A DNA stretch of 37,249 nt from B2-G16 sp964528085. Its GTDB lineage: Bacteria > Bipolaricaulota > Bipolaricaulia > UBA7950 > UBA9294. The translations under genes were made by a program, and so were the position numbers. Under the pieces are notes generated by a model, which was not told where the DNA came from, searched no databases, and was given only the letters and a program-made list of their open reading frames with translations. The stretch is taken from NCBI GenBank assembly GCA_964528085.1, contig CAZGRE010000012.1, forward strand, positions 1 to 37,249, read 5' to 3'. Shown piece after piece: positions 8,534 to 16,513 of this stretch (within the stretch, counting starts at the first letter, position 1; every line of letters begins with the position of its first letter).

Positions 8534-11072
8534 TCACGGCTCGTCCGCCGGCGCGATAGGGTCCCCGACCTCGGGGAGTGGTCCATCGCCGGTCGGTTCG
8601 AACGCCGCCCTCTCCCCGCCGATCAGCTCGACGATCTCGATCCGTGTTCCGGAGGTGTAGAGGATGTCCCCGACCCTCAGGCCGTTTCTCTCCCCGAGCG
8701 AGACGATCCCGCGTCGTCTCACCCGATCGACGCTGATGACATACCCGGCCGGACCGACGGCGACCTTCGCCGACGCCGTGGCGACCCTACCGGCCGTATC
8801 GGTCACGGTGAGGACGACGGAGTAGACCCCTTCCTCGGTATAGGCATGGAGCGGAGAAACCTCGGAGGAGGTCTGCCCATCCCCGAAATCCCACATACGG
8901 GAGAGTATCCCTCCATCGCTCAGCGTCTCGTCCGTGAATCTGACCGGCCCGTGAGCGAACGGCAAGGCCGGGAGGAAGGAGACCCCGGCCTGGGGAGGCC
9001 GGCGTAGACCGGCTACCACGACGCGTACGTCCCCCTCACCCGTGATCTGCGGCGTCTGTTCCTCCCCCCGCTCGGCGCGGACGTATCCTGGAACCTCCCT
9101 GGCCACGTATTCGTACAGCTCCCAGGCGGTGATCTGGGAATCCCCATTCAGATCGGCGTTCCCCTCCAGACCCTCCAGGATGAAATGCGTGAAGACCCCG
9201 TGGCCGAGCCCCTCCGACTCGAACGCCTCCTGCCCTTCAGCGGCTGCGGATAGGATCAGGCGTCCCTCAAGGGCGAGATCGCTGAAGATGTCGGGCGAGG
9301 AGGTCGTCGGCCGGTGGCCGCCGGCGAGGCTCCGGCCGAGCCCGCCGGAATAGCAGCCATCGAATAGAACGAGGACATGATCAGATTCGAGGCGGTCGAG
9401 GAACCGGCCGAACTCGTCATCGCGGAGGGCAGTGTCGTCGACCGCCCCTGCGCGCGTGTCGTAAAGGACGAAGAACTCGTCGACCCCGTCTGCTTCGTCC
9501 GCTCCATCGTCGAGCCCCTGATACCCATGCCCGGAGAAGTAGATCAATACGAGGTCGTCCCGCCGCGCCATCCGCCGAAGCCAGCCGAACCCTTCACGGA
9601 CGTTCACCAGGCTCGCCGGCTCGGAGACGACGGCGTCGTTCCCCGGGAGTCGGCCCTCCCGGTCGGTCAAGAGGCGGATGTGATCCGGTGGTATCCCGGC
9701 CTCGAGCGCCCAGTGGGAAAGGGCCTCTGCGTCGCGCCTTCCGAATGCGAGGTCCTTCACCTCTTCGTAGTCGGATATCCCGATTATCAGGGCCCAGACA
9801 GAGGCGACCGGGACCACCTCCGGGATCCGGCGCACCCGGAGTGTTACCTCAGTCGTCGCGGTCTGACCGTCGTCGTCGGTCACGGTGAGCCTGATCCGGT
9901 ATCTCCCTACCTCGGAGTAGCGATGGATCGGGCTCTGCTCGCGCGAGGTTCGGCCGTCTCCGAAGTCCCATTCCCATGCGATGATCGTCCCATCGGCGTC
10001 GACCGATCGGTCGGTGAACCGGACCGGATCGAGGAGGGACGGGGATGAGGGGGTGAAGGTGAACTCTGCCTTCGGCGGGGCGGGAGATTCGACGATGATC
10101 GCGTGCATCACGGCGCTCGAACGCTTGTCGTCGTCGATCACCCTGAGGGTCACGGGATGGGAGCCGCTCGCAAACGGTGGGACGGTTATGATCGGATCCG
10201 GGCCCACGATCTCGAACTCCCCGTCTGACTGAAGGTCCCAGTCGTATTCCACAATCTCTCCATCGGGATCATAGGAACCGGATGCGTCGAGCCTGACCGA
10301 ATCCCCCTCCCGCACGGGGCGATCGAGGGGGGTCCCGCCCGGCGATACCGGGGCCCAGACGAAGCTTGCCACCGGTGCCGTGTCCGCTGGAAAGACGGTG
10401 ATCCTCCTCCCGGTCGACGCTGGGACGCCGTCGTCATCGGTGACCGACAGCGTCACTAGATACTCGCCGGCCGCTGCGTAGCGGTGTTCGCCCCTCTCCC
10501 CCATTCCGAGCTCACCATCACCGAAGTCCCACCAGTACTCGACGATCCGCCCGTCAGGATCCCGCGATTCCGAGGCATCGAACTCCACGGGTTCGCCGGC
10601 CTCCGGCTCGAGGGGGTAAACGGAGAATGAAGGAAGTGGTGGGATGTCAGGCGGGGGGGAGAAGAGGAGGGCGAGGTCCGCCTCGAATCGGAGGGAGAGG
10701 CGCGCCTTCCCCTCCTCTGTGATCCCGAGCTCAGCCTCCATCCGGCCGGAATCGGATCCGAGCTTAAGCGAAACCGAACCGCTCGCTAGCTTAAGGATCG
10801 AGAATGAGGCGTTCAGCCCGATGGCCACACCCTCATCGGGGAGGCGAAATCCGAGGCTTCCGCTCCAGTTCCCCGAATGATCGAGATAGACGGTGGCGTT
10901 CAAGGATCCTTCCCAACCCTCTCCCATCTTGGAGAGGGAAAGGGCGAGTATCCGATCCGGTATGAGGGAGACCTCTCCGCGTAGCAAGATCGCTCCGAGG
11001 TCGGAGGCAGCGCCGATCGACAGCGAATCCGACGTGAGGGCGGTGAAATGGACCGAGGTGAATACCTTCGTC
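8534..11072 (-). CDS. PKD-domain protein with caspase-like (C14) peptidase domain, 5' end in gap
   Basis: Open frame entering from the N gap; residues are numbered from the TTG codon at 10987, although the frame stays open upstream to 11071. PKD domains lie at about 119-199, 203-299 and 305-387, each with a (D/S)xDPDG-type turn and mostly WDFGDG. A caspase-like fold spans 394-660: it opens with WALIIGISDY, has catalytic His487 in YFSGHG and Cys545 in FDGCYSGG, and includes an EF-hand loop DLNGDSQITAWE at 612-623. A fourth PKD follows at 665-745. The C-terminal segment about 748-812 has an SH3-like pattern (GYVISVD, ERNGLRVGDIL). Both catalytic residues are present, so it is probably an active cysteine protease of the bacterial metacaspase-like group, perhaps calcium-regulated. 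It probably continues the beta-helix gene across the gap, which would make it secreted. Confidence 0.88.
9119..9154 (-). other. EF-hand-type calcium loop within caspase-like domain
   Basis: Codons for DLNGDSQITAWE fit the 12-residue EF-hand loop (D1, N3, D5, Q7, I8, T9, E12), lying between the catalytic cysteine and the end of the protease domain. Eukaryotic metacaspases are often calcium-dependent. Calcium control here is inferred from the motif alone. Confidence 0.6.
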
Positions 11073-11172
11073 NNNNNNNNNNNNNNNNNNNNNNNNNNNN
11101 NNNNNNNNNNNNNNNNNNNNNNNNNNNNNNNNNNNNNNNNNNNNNNNNNNNNNNNNNNNNNNNNNNNNNNNN
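11073..11172. other. Assembly gap of 100 N
   Basis: Exactly 100 ambiguous bases, the usual placeholder for an unsized scaffold gap. The open frames on either side (beta-helix on the right, PKD/caspase on the left, both minus strand) differ by one phase across 100 nt. They would join into one frame if the real gap length is a multiple of three. Confidence 0.95.
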
Positions 11173-12686
11173 AACCATCCTCCGTTTAAGGGGGAGCCGG
11201 TCAGGGAGAATGAACCGGATCGGCCCTTTCGGGCGGCTGTCAGCCGCATCTCCTCAAGATGGAACGGCTTGGTCGAGAAACGAAGATACGCCGATAAATC
11301 GAATCCGAAGAGGTCCGGATACGCGGGGGCGAGCTCTACGATCATCCCGGGTTCACCGTCCGGATCGGGATGGGCCCCGATCGTCCTCCCCCCCTCCCCT
11401 GCTCCGATGCAGGGCGATCCGGGTCGAAGGCTGAGATCCCCTCCTGCGAGGTTTACGAATCTCGGGGGGGCGGAGATGTCGCTCGGCCGACGGGAGATGC
11501 CGGAATAGTCCGTACCGTTTCCGAAGAGGTCGTTGTGCGATGAGACGAACTTCCCTCCCTCCCCTCCGGACGGCTCGTACCTGATCCCGCAAGCCCCGTT
11601 GTAGGCGATGATCGAGTTAGAGGTGAGGACCGTTCCGCTTGCAATCCTCAGCCCGCTTCCACCGTTTTGTACGATCGTCGCGTGATCGATCGAGACGGTG
11701 GTGGATGCATCGATGAGGATCCCATCCGATCCGCAGCCGATGATCTCCGTCCCTTCGATCTCACCGCCCGCCTGCTTGGCGAGGGATATCCCCGTCCCTT
11801 GGGCATGGCCGATCGTGCAGTCTATAAGTGAAACTCGGCTCGACCCACCCGCTTCGATCCCTTCCTTCCCGCCGGTGAGTCGGCTTCCGGATATCTTGAG
11901 GTCCGATCGATCAGCCAGCCGGATCCCTCCTTCGTCGTTCCCTGCAAGATCGGTGCCAATGACGGAGGCGGACGATCGATCGGCGAGTTCGATCCCCCAC
12001 AGACAGTTCTCGCCCACGTACGATCCGTCGATTAAAACCGCGGCTGCGTCGGCGAGGGCGATCCCGCTTTCCGCGTTATCCGCGATCCTCACCCCGACCA
12101 AGGACGCCGAGGCGTCGCCGGTCAGGAGGATCCCATCCCCTCCGTTCTTAGTGATCTCACAATTGACGATCCGCGGGCGGGCCCCGGCGTAGGCCCAGAT
12201 ACCGTGGGAGACGTTATCCGTGATCTGCACCCGCTCGAGGCTCGGGCGCGACGTCTCATCCCTGATCTCGATTCCCCACTCTCCGGCTCCGGTCACGATG
12301 CAGTCGACGATCGCGATCGATGCCGAATCGATGACGACAGCCGGTCCCTCAAGGACGGAGGCCTCCCTCTCGATCGTGAACCCCTCCACCCTCCCCGAGC
12401 TCATGTTCCGGGCTGTCAATACCTCTTCGAACCCGTAGCCATACCTGATCCGCGTCAGGGCCGGTCCGGCACCGACCAGGGTTATTCCATCCTTCAGGAA
12501 GACGTGTTCCTCATAGACCCCGGGATTGACGTAGATCAGGTCGCCGTAGTGTGCAGCGTCGATCGCCCCCTGGATTGTACGGAATCCTCCCGTCCCGTCC
12601 TGCGATACGAGGAGCTGGCCGCCGGCGACGGCGACAGTGAGAAGGAGGATCATTAAGATGAAGACGATCAGTCCGATCCGCAACAT
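11173..12686 (-). CDS. Secreted right-handed beta-helix protein (3' end in gap)
   Basis: 504 codons from ATG 12686 to the gap. Residues 1-22 are a signal peptide (LRIGLIVFILMILLLTVAVA). Residues about 27-62 (VSQDGTGGFRTIQGAIDAA, then YVNPGVYEEHV) are the N-terminal cap seen in pectinesterase/NosD-type beta-helices. Residues about 85-400 hold many 22-24-residue rungs with S/D-xxIVDCxIxxxGxxGI patterns, the classic parallel beta-helix. Residues about 440-500 are beta-rich (DLSAYLRFSTKPFHLEEMRL). No carbohydrate-active catalytic residues could be assigned. It has no Shine-Dalgarno sequence, and a -10 box ends 6 nt before the ATG, suggesting leaderless expression. It is probably the N-terminal part of the PKD/caspase protein across the gap. 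The long reading in the other phase beyond the Ns is an artefact. Confidence 0.87.
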
Positions 12687-12692
12687 AAGGCC

Positions 12693-12721
12693 ATTTTACG
12701 GTTCAGCGGGGAGGGAACCAA
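12693..12721 (-). promoter_or_regulatory. Putative promoter giving leaderless beta-helix mRNA
   Basis: On the minus strand TTGGTT (12721-12716), 17 nt, TAAAAT (12698-12693), then six bases and the ATG at 12686. The predicted start point is the A of the ATG itself, and no Shine-Dalgarno sequence is present. Confidence 0.45.
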
Positions 12722-12768
12722 CGTGACTGAACGGGGCGATGGTGTATCCTACTTGTGGGAGGTTCATG

Positions 12769-13329
12769 ATGCGCGCGTTCTTTTGCATACCGATCGATGA
12801 TTCTCTCCGCCGTGAGATCGCGCGGCTAGCCGAAGGGTTGCGGGGAGGGACGAAGGCGCGAGTAAGCTGGGTTGAGCGCGGGAACTATCACGTCACCCTC
12901 CGCTTCCTCGGCGAGATCGATCCGATGCTGACGGCCGATCTTGAGCGGATTACCCGCGAGGTAGCCTCTGCTATCGGCCCTTTTCAGCTGACGGTCGACC
13001 GGGTCAGTGCGTTCCCGACGGTCGACAGGCCGCGGGTCATCTGGGTAGGAGGGAAGGCGTCACCTGAGTTCCTCAACCTCTGTTTCGCGCTCAATTCCCG
13101 GCTTGAGCGGCTCGGATTCCCGCGGGTACGGGATGAAAAGGTCGTTCACATTACCATCGCCCGTGTCAAGGGGAGGGTCGATCCCGGGCTCGAGGCCAGG
13201 CTGCGGTCAGCCTCCCTCCCCCCGAGGCTTCTTCCGGTCAAGCGGGTCGTCCTGATGGAGAGCCGCCTCTCCCCTCGTGGGGCGGTCTACTCGCCGCTGT
13301 TCACGGTCTTCCTCGGAAAGGACGGCTGA
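12769..13329 (+). CDS. thpR: RNA 2',3'-cyclic phosphodiesterase (2'-5' RNA ligase family)
   Basis: 186-aa 2H phosphoesterase. The two catalytic HxT motifs are intact: H41-V-T43 in YHVTLRFLG and H127-I-T129 in VHITIARV, with the usual spacing. Family members open 2',3'-cyclic phosphates to 2'-phosphates and can reversibly form 2'-5' linkages in vitro. I chose ATG 12769 because GGGAGG lies 6 nt upstream and the protein then begins MRAFFCIPID as in the family. ATG 12766 and ATG 12739 are in frame but badly placed. It leads a three-gene cluster with archease (1-nt gap) and rtcB, which points to a role at RNA ends carrying cyclic phosphate. Confidence 0.93.
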   Translation: MRAFFCIPIDDSLRREIARLAEGLRGGTKARVSWVERGNYHVTLRFLGEIDPMLTADLERITREVASAIGPFQLTVDRVSAFPTVDRPRVIWVGGKASPEFLNLCFALNSRLERLGFPRVRDEKVVHITIARVKGRVDPGLEARLRSASLPPRLLPVKRVVLMESRLSPRGAVYSPLFTVFLGKDG

Positions 13330-13330
13330 A

Positions 13331-13753
13331 ATGGGATTTGAGTACGTCGACCATCCGGGCGACATCGGGATAAGGGCGTGGGGTAAGACCCCGGATGAGG
13401 CGTTTCGCGAGGCGGCACGGGGCCTCTTCTCCTTGATGGTCGATCTCAGCCGCGTATCCCCTGCCGTCCGCCGGGAGGTGGAGGCGAAGGCGGATACCCT
13501 CGATCGGCTCCTCGTCGAGTGGCCCTCCGCCCTCCTCGCTGAGAAGGATGTCACCGGCTTGATATTCTCCGATTTTGAGGTATCGATAGAGAGCCTCCCG
13601 TCCGGATACACGTTGCGCGGAGTCGGTTTGGGAGAGCCGCTCGACCCGGCGAGGCATCCGATCGGGACGGAGGTCAAAGGGATAAGCTACCTCGGCCTCG
13701 TTGTGAAAGAGAAGGACGGAGGTTGGGCCGTTCAGTGCATCGTCGATGTCTGA
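13331..13753 (+). CDS. Archease (RtcB activator)
   Basis: 140-aa archease, a small cytoplasmic protein that speeds guanylylation and turnover of the RNA ligase RtcB and can broaden its nucleotide use. It shows the family hallmarks: the start MGFEYVDHPGDIGIRAWG with the metal-binding DHxxDIG motif, a mid-region LLVEWPSALL, the KGISYLGLVV strand, and a C-terminal CIVDV. The ATG at 13331 is 1 nt after the thpR stop. An in-frame ATG further upstream lies inside thpR and is not needed, because the chosen start gives the normal family length. The rtcB start follows within 10 nt, matching the known archease-RtcB partnership. Confidence 0.93.
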   Translation: MGFEYVDHPGDIGIRAWGKTPDEAFREAARGLFSLMVDLSRVSPAVRREVEAKADTLDRLLVEWPSALLAEKDVTGLIFSDFEVSIESLPSGYTLRGVGLGEPLDPARHPIGTEVKGISYLGLVVKEKDGGWAVQCIVDV

Positions 13754-13762
13754 GGAGGGATG

Positions 13763-15211
13763 ATGGAAGGAAGGTTGATTTCGCTCGGTCATTCGGAGTG
13801 GCTCCTTCCCAAGGAGGGGGGGATGCGAGTCCCGGGGAGGATCTACGCCGACCCGGAGACGATCGCCCAGCTTAAGGAAGGGGAGAGCGGGGAGTGGAGC
13901 GCGTTAAAGCAGGTGGAGAACGTCGCCTCCCTCCCTGGGATCGTCTCCGCAGCGATCGCCCTCCCCGATGTCCATCCCGGTTACGGGTTCCCGATCGGCG
14001 GGATTGCCGCCTTCGATCTTAAAGAAGGGGTCGCCGTCGTCGGTGGGGTCGGGTTCGACATCAACTGCGGGGTCAGGCTCCTCGCCGTCTCCCTTTCCCG
14101 CATGGAGGTGGAGGAGAAGATCGAGGAGCTCGGGGACGACCTCTACCGTAGGGTCCCTGCCGGCCTCGGATCGAAGGGGAAGCTCCGCCTATCGATCAAG
14201 GAGATCGACAGGGTCCTCGTAGAGGGGGCGGCGTACGCGGTGGAGGGCGGGTATGGGCTCCCGGAGGACCTCCGGCATATCGAGGAGGAGGGCCGGATGG
14301 CCGGGGCCGACCCGGCTGCGGTCAGCGAGCTCGCCAAGCAGCGCCAGTTCGGGCAGGTCGGGACCCTCGGCTCGGGGAATCACTACCTTGAGGTCCAGTA
14401 CGTCGAGGAGGTCTTCGACCCCGACGCGGCGCGCGCTTACGGGATTGAGGAAGGAGGGATCGTCGTATCGATCCATACCGGCTCGCGCGCCCTCGGCCAT
14501 CAGATCGGTCAGGACTACCTGAAGGAGATGGCGAAGGCGAGCGCGAAGTACGGGATCGCGATCCCCGAGCGCGAGCTCGTCTGCGCCCCGATCGACAGCC
14601 CGGAGGGGTGGAGGTACCTCTCCGCCGTCGCAGCCGGGGCGAACTGCGCGTTCGCCAATCGCCAGGTGATCGCGAGCCTCGTCCGCGCGTCGTTCGAGCG
14701 GGTATTCGGCCTGGGGAGGGAAGAGGTGAAGACGGTCTACGACATCGGCCACAACAACGCAAAGATCGAGACCCACATCGTCGATGGGGCCAGCCGTCGC
14801 CTCCTCGTCCATCGCAAGGGCTCGACGCGCGCGTTCGGACCCGGCCGGCCCGAATCCCCTCCAGAATATCGGGACGTCGGCCACCCGGTCCTCGTCGGCG
14901 GGACGATGGGGACGGCGTCGTACATCATGCGCGGGACGGAGCTCGGGATGGAGAAGACGTTCGGCAGCGGGATCCATGGTGCCGGCCGCGCCCTGTCGCG
15001 GAAGAAGGCGGCGAAGAGGTTCTGGGGGGAGAGCGTAATATCCGAGCTTGCGGGAGAGGGGATCCGTGTCTGGGCCCACAGCCGCCGCGGGGTCGCTGAG
15101 GAGGCCCCGGGTGCGTACAAGGAGATCGAGGGGGTGGTGGGAGCCGCCGTCGATGCCGGGATAAACCGGCTCGTCGCCCGCCTCCGGCCGCTGGCAGTGA
15201 TCAAGGGCTGA
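13763..15211 (+). CDS. rtcB: RNA-splicing ligase RtcB
   Basis: 482-aa GTP-dependent RNA ligase joining 2',3'-cyclic or 3'-phosphate ends to 5'-OH. Family signatures, numbered from the alternative ATG at 13760: DVHPGYGFPIGG at 70-81, GVGFDINCGVR with metal ligands D100 and C103, GTLGSGNHYLEV with H208, HTGSRALGHQIG with H239, GHNNAK with H331, HRKGSTRAFGPG at 351-362, and SGIHGAGR with H406, the position expected for the guanylylated histidine. ATG 13763 has GGAGG 4 nt upstream; ATG 13760 has only 1 nt. It is the third gene of the thpR-archease-rtcB cluster. It meets yvcK tail to tail with no intervening base. Confidence 0.97.
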   Translation: MEGRLISLGHSEWLLPKEGGMRVPGRIYADPETIAQLKEGESGEWSALKQVENVASLPGIVSAAIALPDVHPGYGFPIGGIAAFDLKEGVAVVGGVGFDINCGVRLLAVSLSRMEVEEKIEELGDDLYRRVPAGLGSKGKLRLSIKEIDRVLVEGAAYAVEGGYGLPEDLRHIEEEGRMAGADPAAVSELAKQRQFGQVGTLGSGNHYLEVQYVEEVFDPDAARAYGIEEGGIVVSIHTGSRALGHQIGQDYLKEMAKASAKYGIAIPERELVCAPIDSPEGWRYLSAVAAGANCAFANRQVIASLVRASFERVFGLGREEVKTVYDIGHNNAKIETHIVDGASRRLLVHRKGSTRAFGPGRPESPPEYRDVGHPVLVGGTMGTASYIMRGTELGMEKTFGSGIHGAGRALSRKKAAKRFWGESVISELAGEGIRVWAHSRRGVAEEAPGAYKEIEGVVGAAVDAGINRLVARLRPLAVIKG

Positions 15212-16513
15212 TCAGCGCCGACCGGCCGAAAAGGCGCGCGTCCCTTTGACGATCGCCCGTGCGAGCTTCTTCGGATCGTGCTTGATCGTCTCCTTCCCTC
15301 CCCACTCGACCGTTCCGATCAGGTCGGCTCGGATCACCTTGAGGCCGTACTCGTTCGGGACGGGAAGATCGTCGCGGACCGGCTCCGAAGCCTCATCGAT
15401 GTAGCCGGCGAGGAGCCATTCCGCCGGTCGGGCGGAATTGACGAAGACCGCATCGAACCGGGAGATCCGGATGTAGTCGTTCAACACCTTTAAATGATCC
15501 CGGAGCGTGAACCGATCCGTCTCCCCTGGCTGGGTCATAAGGTTTGCGATCAGGATCTTTTCTGCCCGGCTCTCCTCGATCGCTTCTACGATCCCCTCGA
15601 CGAGGAGGTTCGGGATGATGCTCGTATAAAGGCTCCCCGGGCCGATGGTTATCAGGTCGGCTGTGCCGATCGCTTCGATGACCTCCTCGTACGGTTTGAC
15701 CGGCGCGGTCGATAGGAAGATCCGCTTGATCGGACGCGGGTCGCTGCTGATCCGCGACTCCCCTTCGATCTCTGTCCCGTCTTCGACGATGGCGACGAGC
15801 CTGGTCTTGGTCAGGGTCGCGGGGAGGACGCGGCCGCGGATGCTCAGGAAATGGCTCATCGCCTCGATCGCCCGATCGAACCCGCCGGTCGCCTGTTCGA
15901 GCCCGGCGAGGAGGAGGTTCCCCAGGGAGTGGCCGGCAAGCTCCTCCGGCGCGGAGAAGCGGTACTGGAAGTAGTCGGAGAAGCGCGTCTCGTCCTCGGC
16001 CAGGGCGAGGATGCAGTTCCGCACGTCGCCGGGCGGGAGGACGTCTATCTCCTCCCGGAGTCGGCCTGAGCTTCCACCGTCGTCCATCACCGTCACCACG
16101 GCGGTTATGTTCGACGTCTCCTCCTTCAGGCCGCGGAGGAGGGCGGAGAGGCCCGTACCGCCGCCGATGCTGACGACGTGCGGGCCACGCTCCAAAACGC
16201 GCGTCCGATAGATCATCGTCGACGGCTTGATCCGCGCGCCGGGAGCGACCCCGGCCGCGACCGAGCGGGCGAGCCGGAACAGGGAATACCCAAACCCGCT
16301 TCCACCGAGGAAAAGGAGACTGGCGACCAGGGCGTAGCGGCCGGGAGGGCCGGCGGGGAATGCCCGGTAGATCGTCCGTGCGGCATCCTCCCCGAACGTG
16401 TAGAACAGGGCGGTTACGATCACTCCCATCGATAGGATCGAGAGGATCACCCATCTCTTCACCTGCAACCCGGGATACAGCCAGCGGATCAGCCGGCGGA
16501 CGTCGGCCTTCAT
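15212..16513 (-). CDS. yvcK: YvcK/CofD-like gluconeogenesis factor with N-terminal membrane anchor
   Basis: 433 aa. Residues 21-40 and 60-79 are two hydrophobic helices, so the conserved domain is probably tethered to the membrane with the catalytic-fold part in the cytoplasm. The YvcK/CofD fold starts near 110: SIGGGTGLSALLRGL (116-129), MDDGGSSGRLR (143-153) and PPGDVRNC (160-167). These bind UDP-sugars in studied homologues, where YvcK controls cell-wall precursor supply and growth on gluconeogenic carbon. The N-terminal extension WLYPGLQVKRW is not found in B. subtilis YvcK. The ATG overlaps the dnaE stop (ATGA), so it is translationally coupled to the replicative polymerase. Confidence 0.93.
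   Translation of the reverse strand: MKADVRRLIRWLYPGLQVKRWVILSILSMGVIVTALFYTFGEDAARTIYRAFPAGPPGRYALVASLLFLGGSGFGYSLFRLARSVAAGVAPGARIKPSTMIYRTRVLERGPHVVSIGGGTGLSALLRGLKEETSNITAVVTVMDDGGSSGRLREEIDVLPPGDVRNCILALAEDETRFSDYFQYRFSAPEELAGHSLGNLLLAGLEQATGGFDRAIEAMSHFLSIRGRVLPATLTKTRLVAIVEDGTEIEGESRISSDPRPIKRIFLSTAPVKPYEEVIEAIGTADLITIGPGSLYTSIIPNLLVEGIVEAIEESRAEKILIANLMTQPGETDRFTLRDHLKVLNDYIRISRFDAVFVNSARPAEWLLAGYIDEASEPVRDDLPVPNEYGLKVIRADLIGTVEWGGKETIKHDPKKLARAIVKGTRAFSAGRR

Noticed and set aside
10833..11072. Continuation of the beta-helix frame through the Ns (tail RPHVGFAVDRR etc.)
   Set aside because: An artefact of the fixed 100-base gap. The other phase here is continuous with the PKD/caspase protein and is beta-rich.
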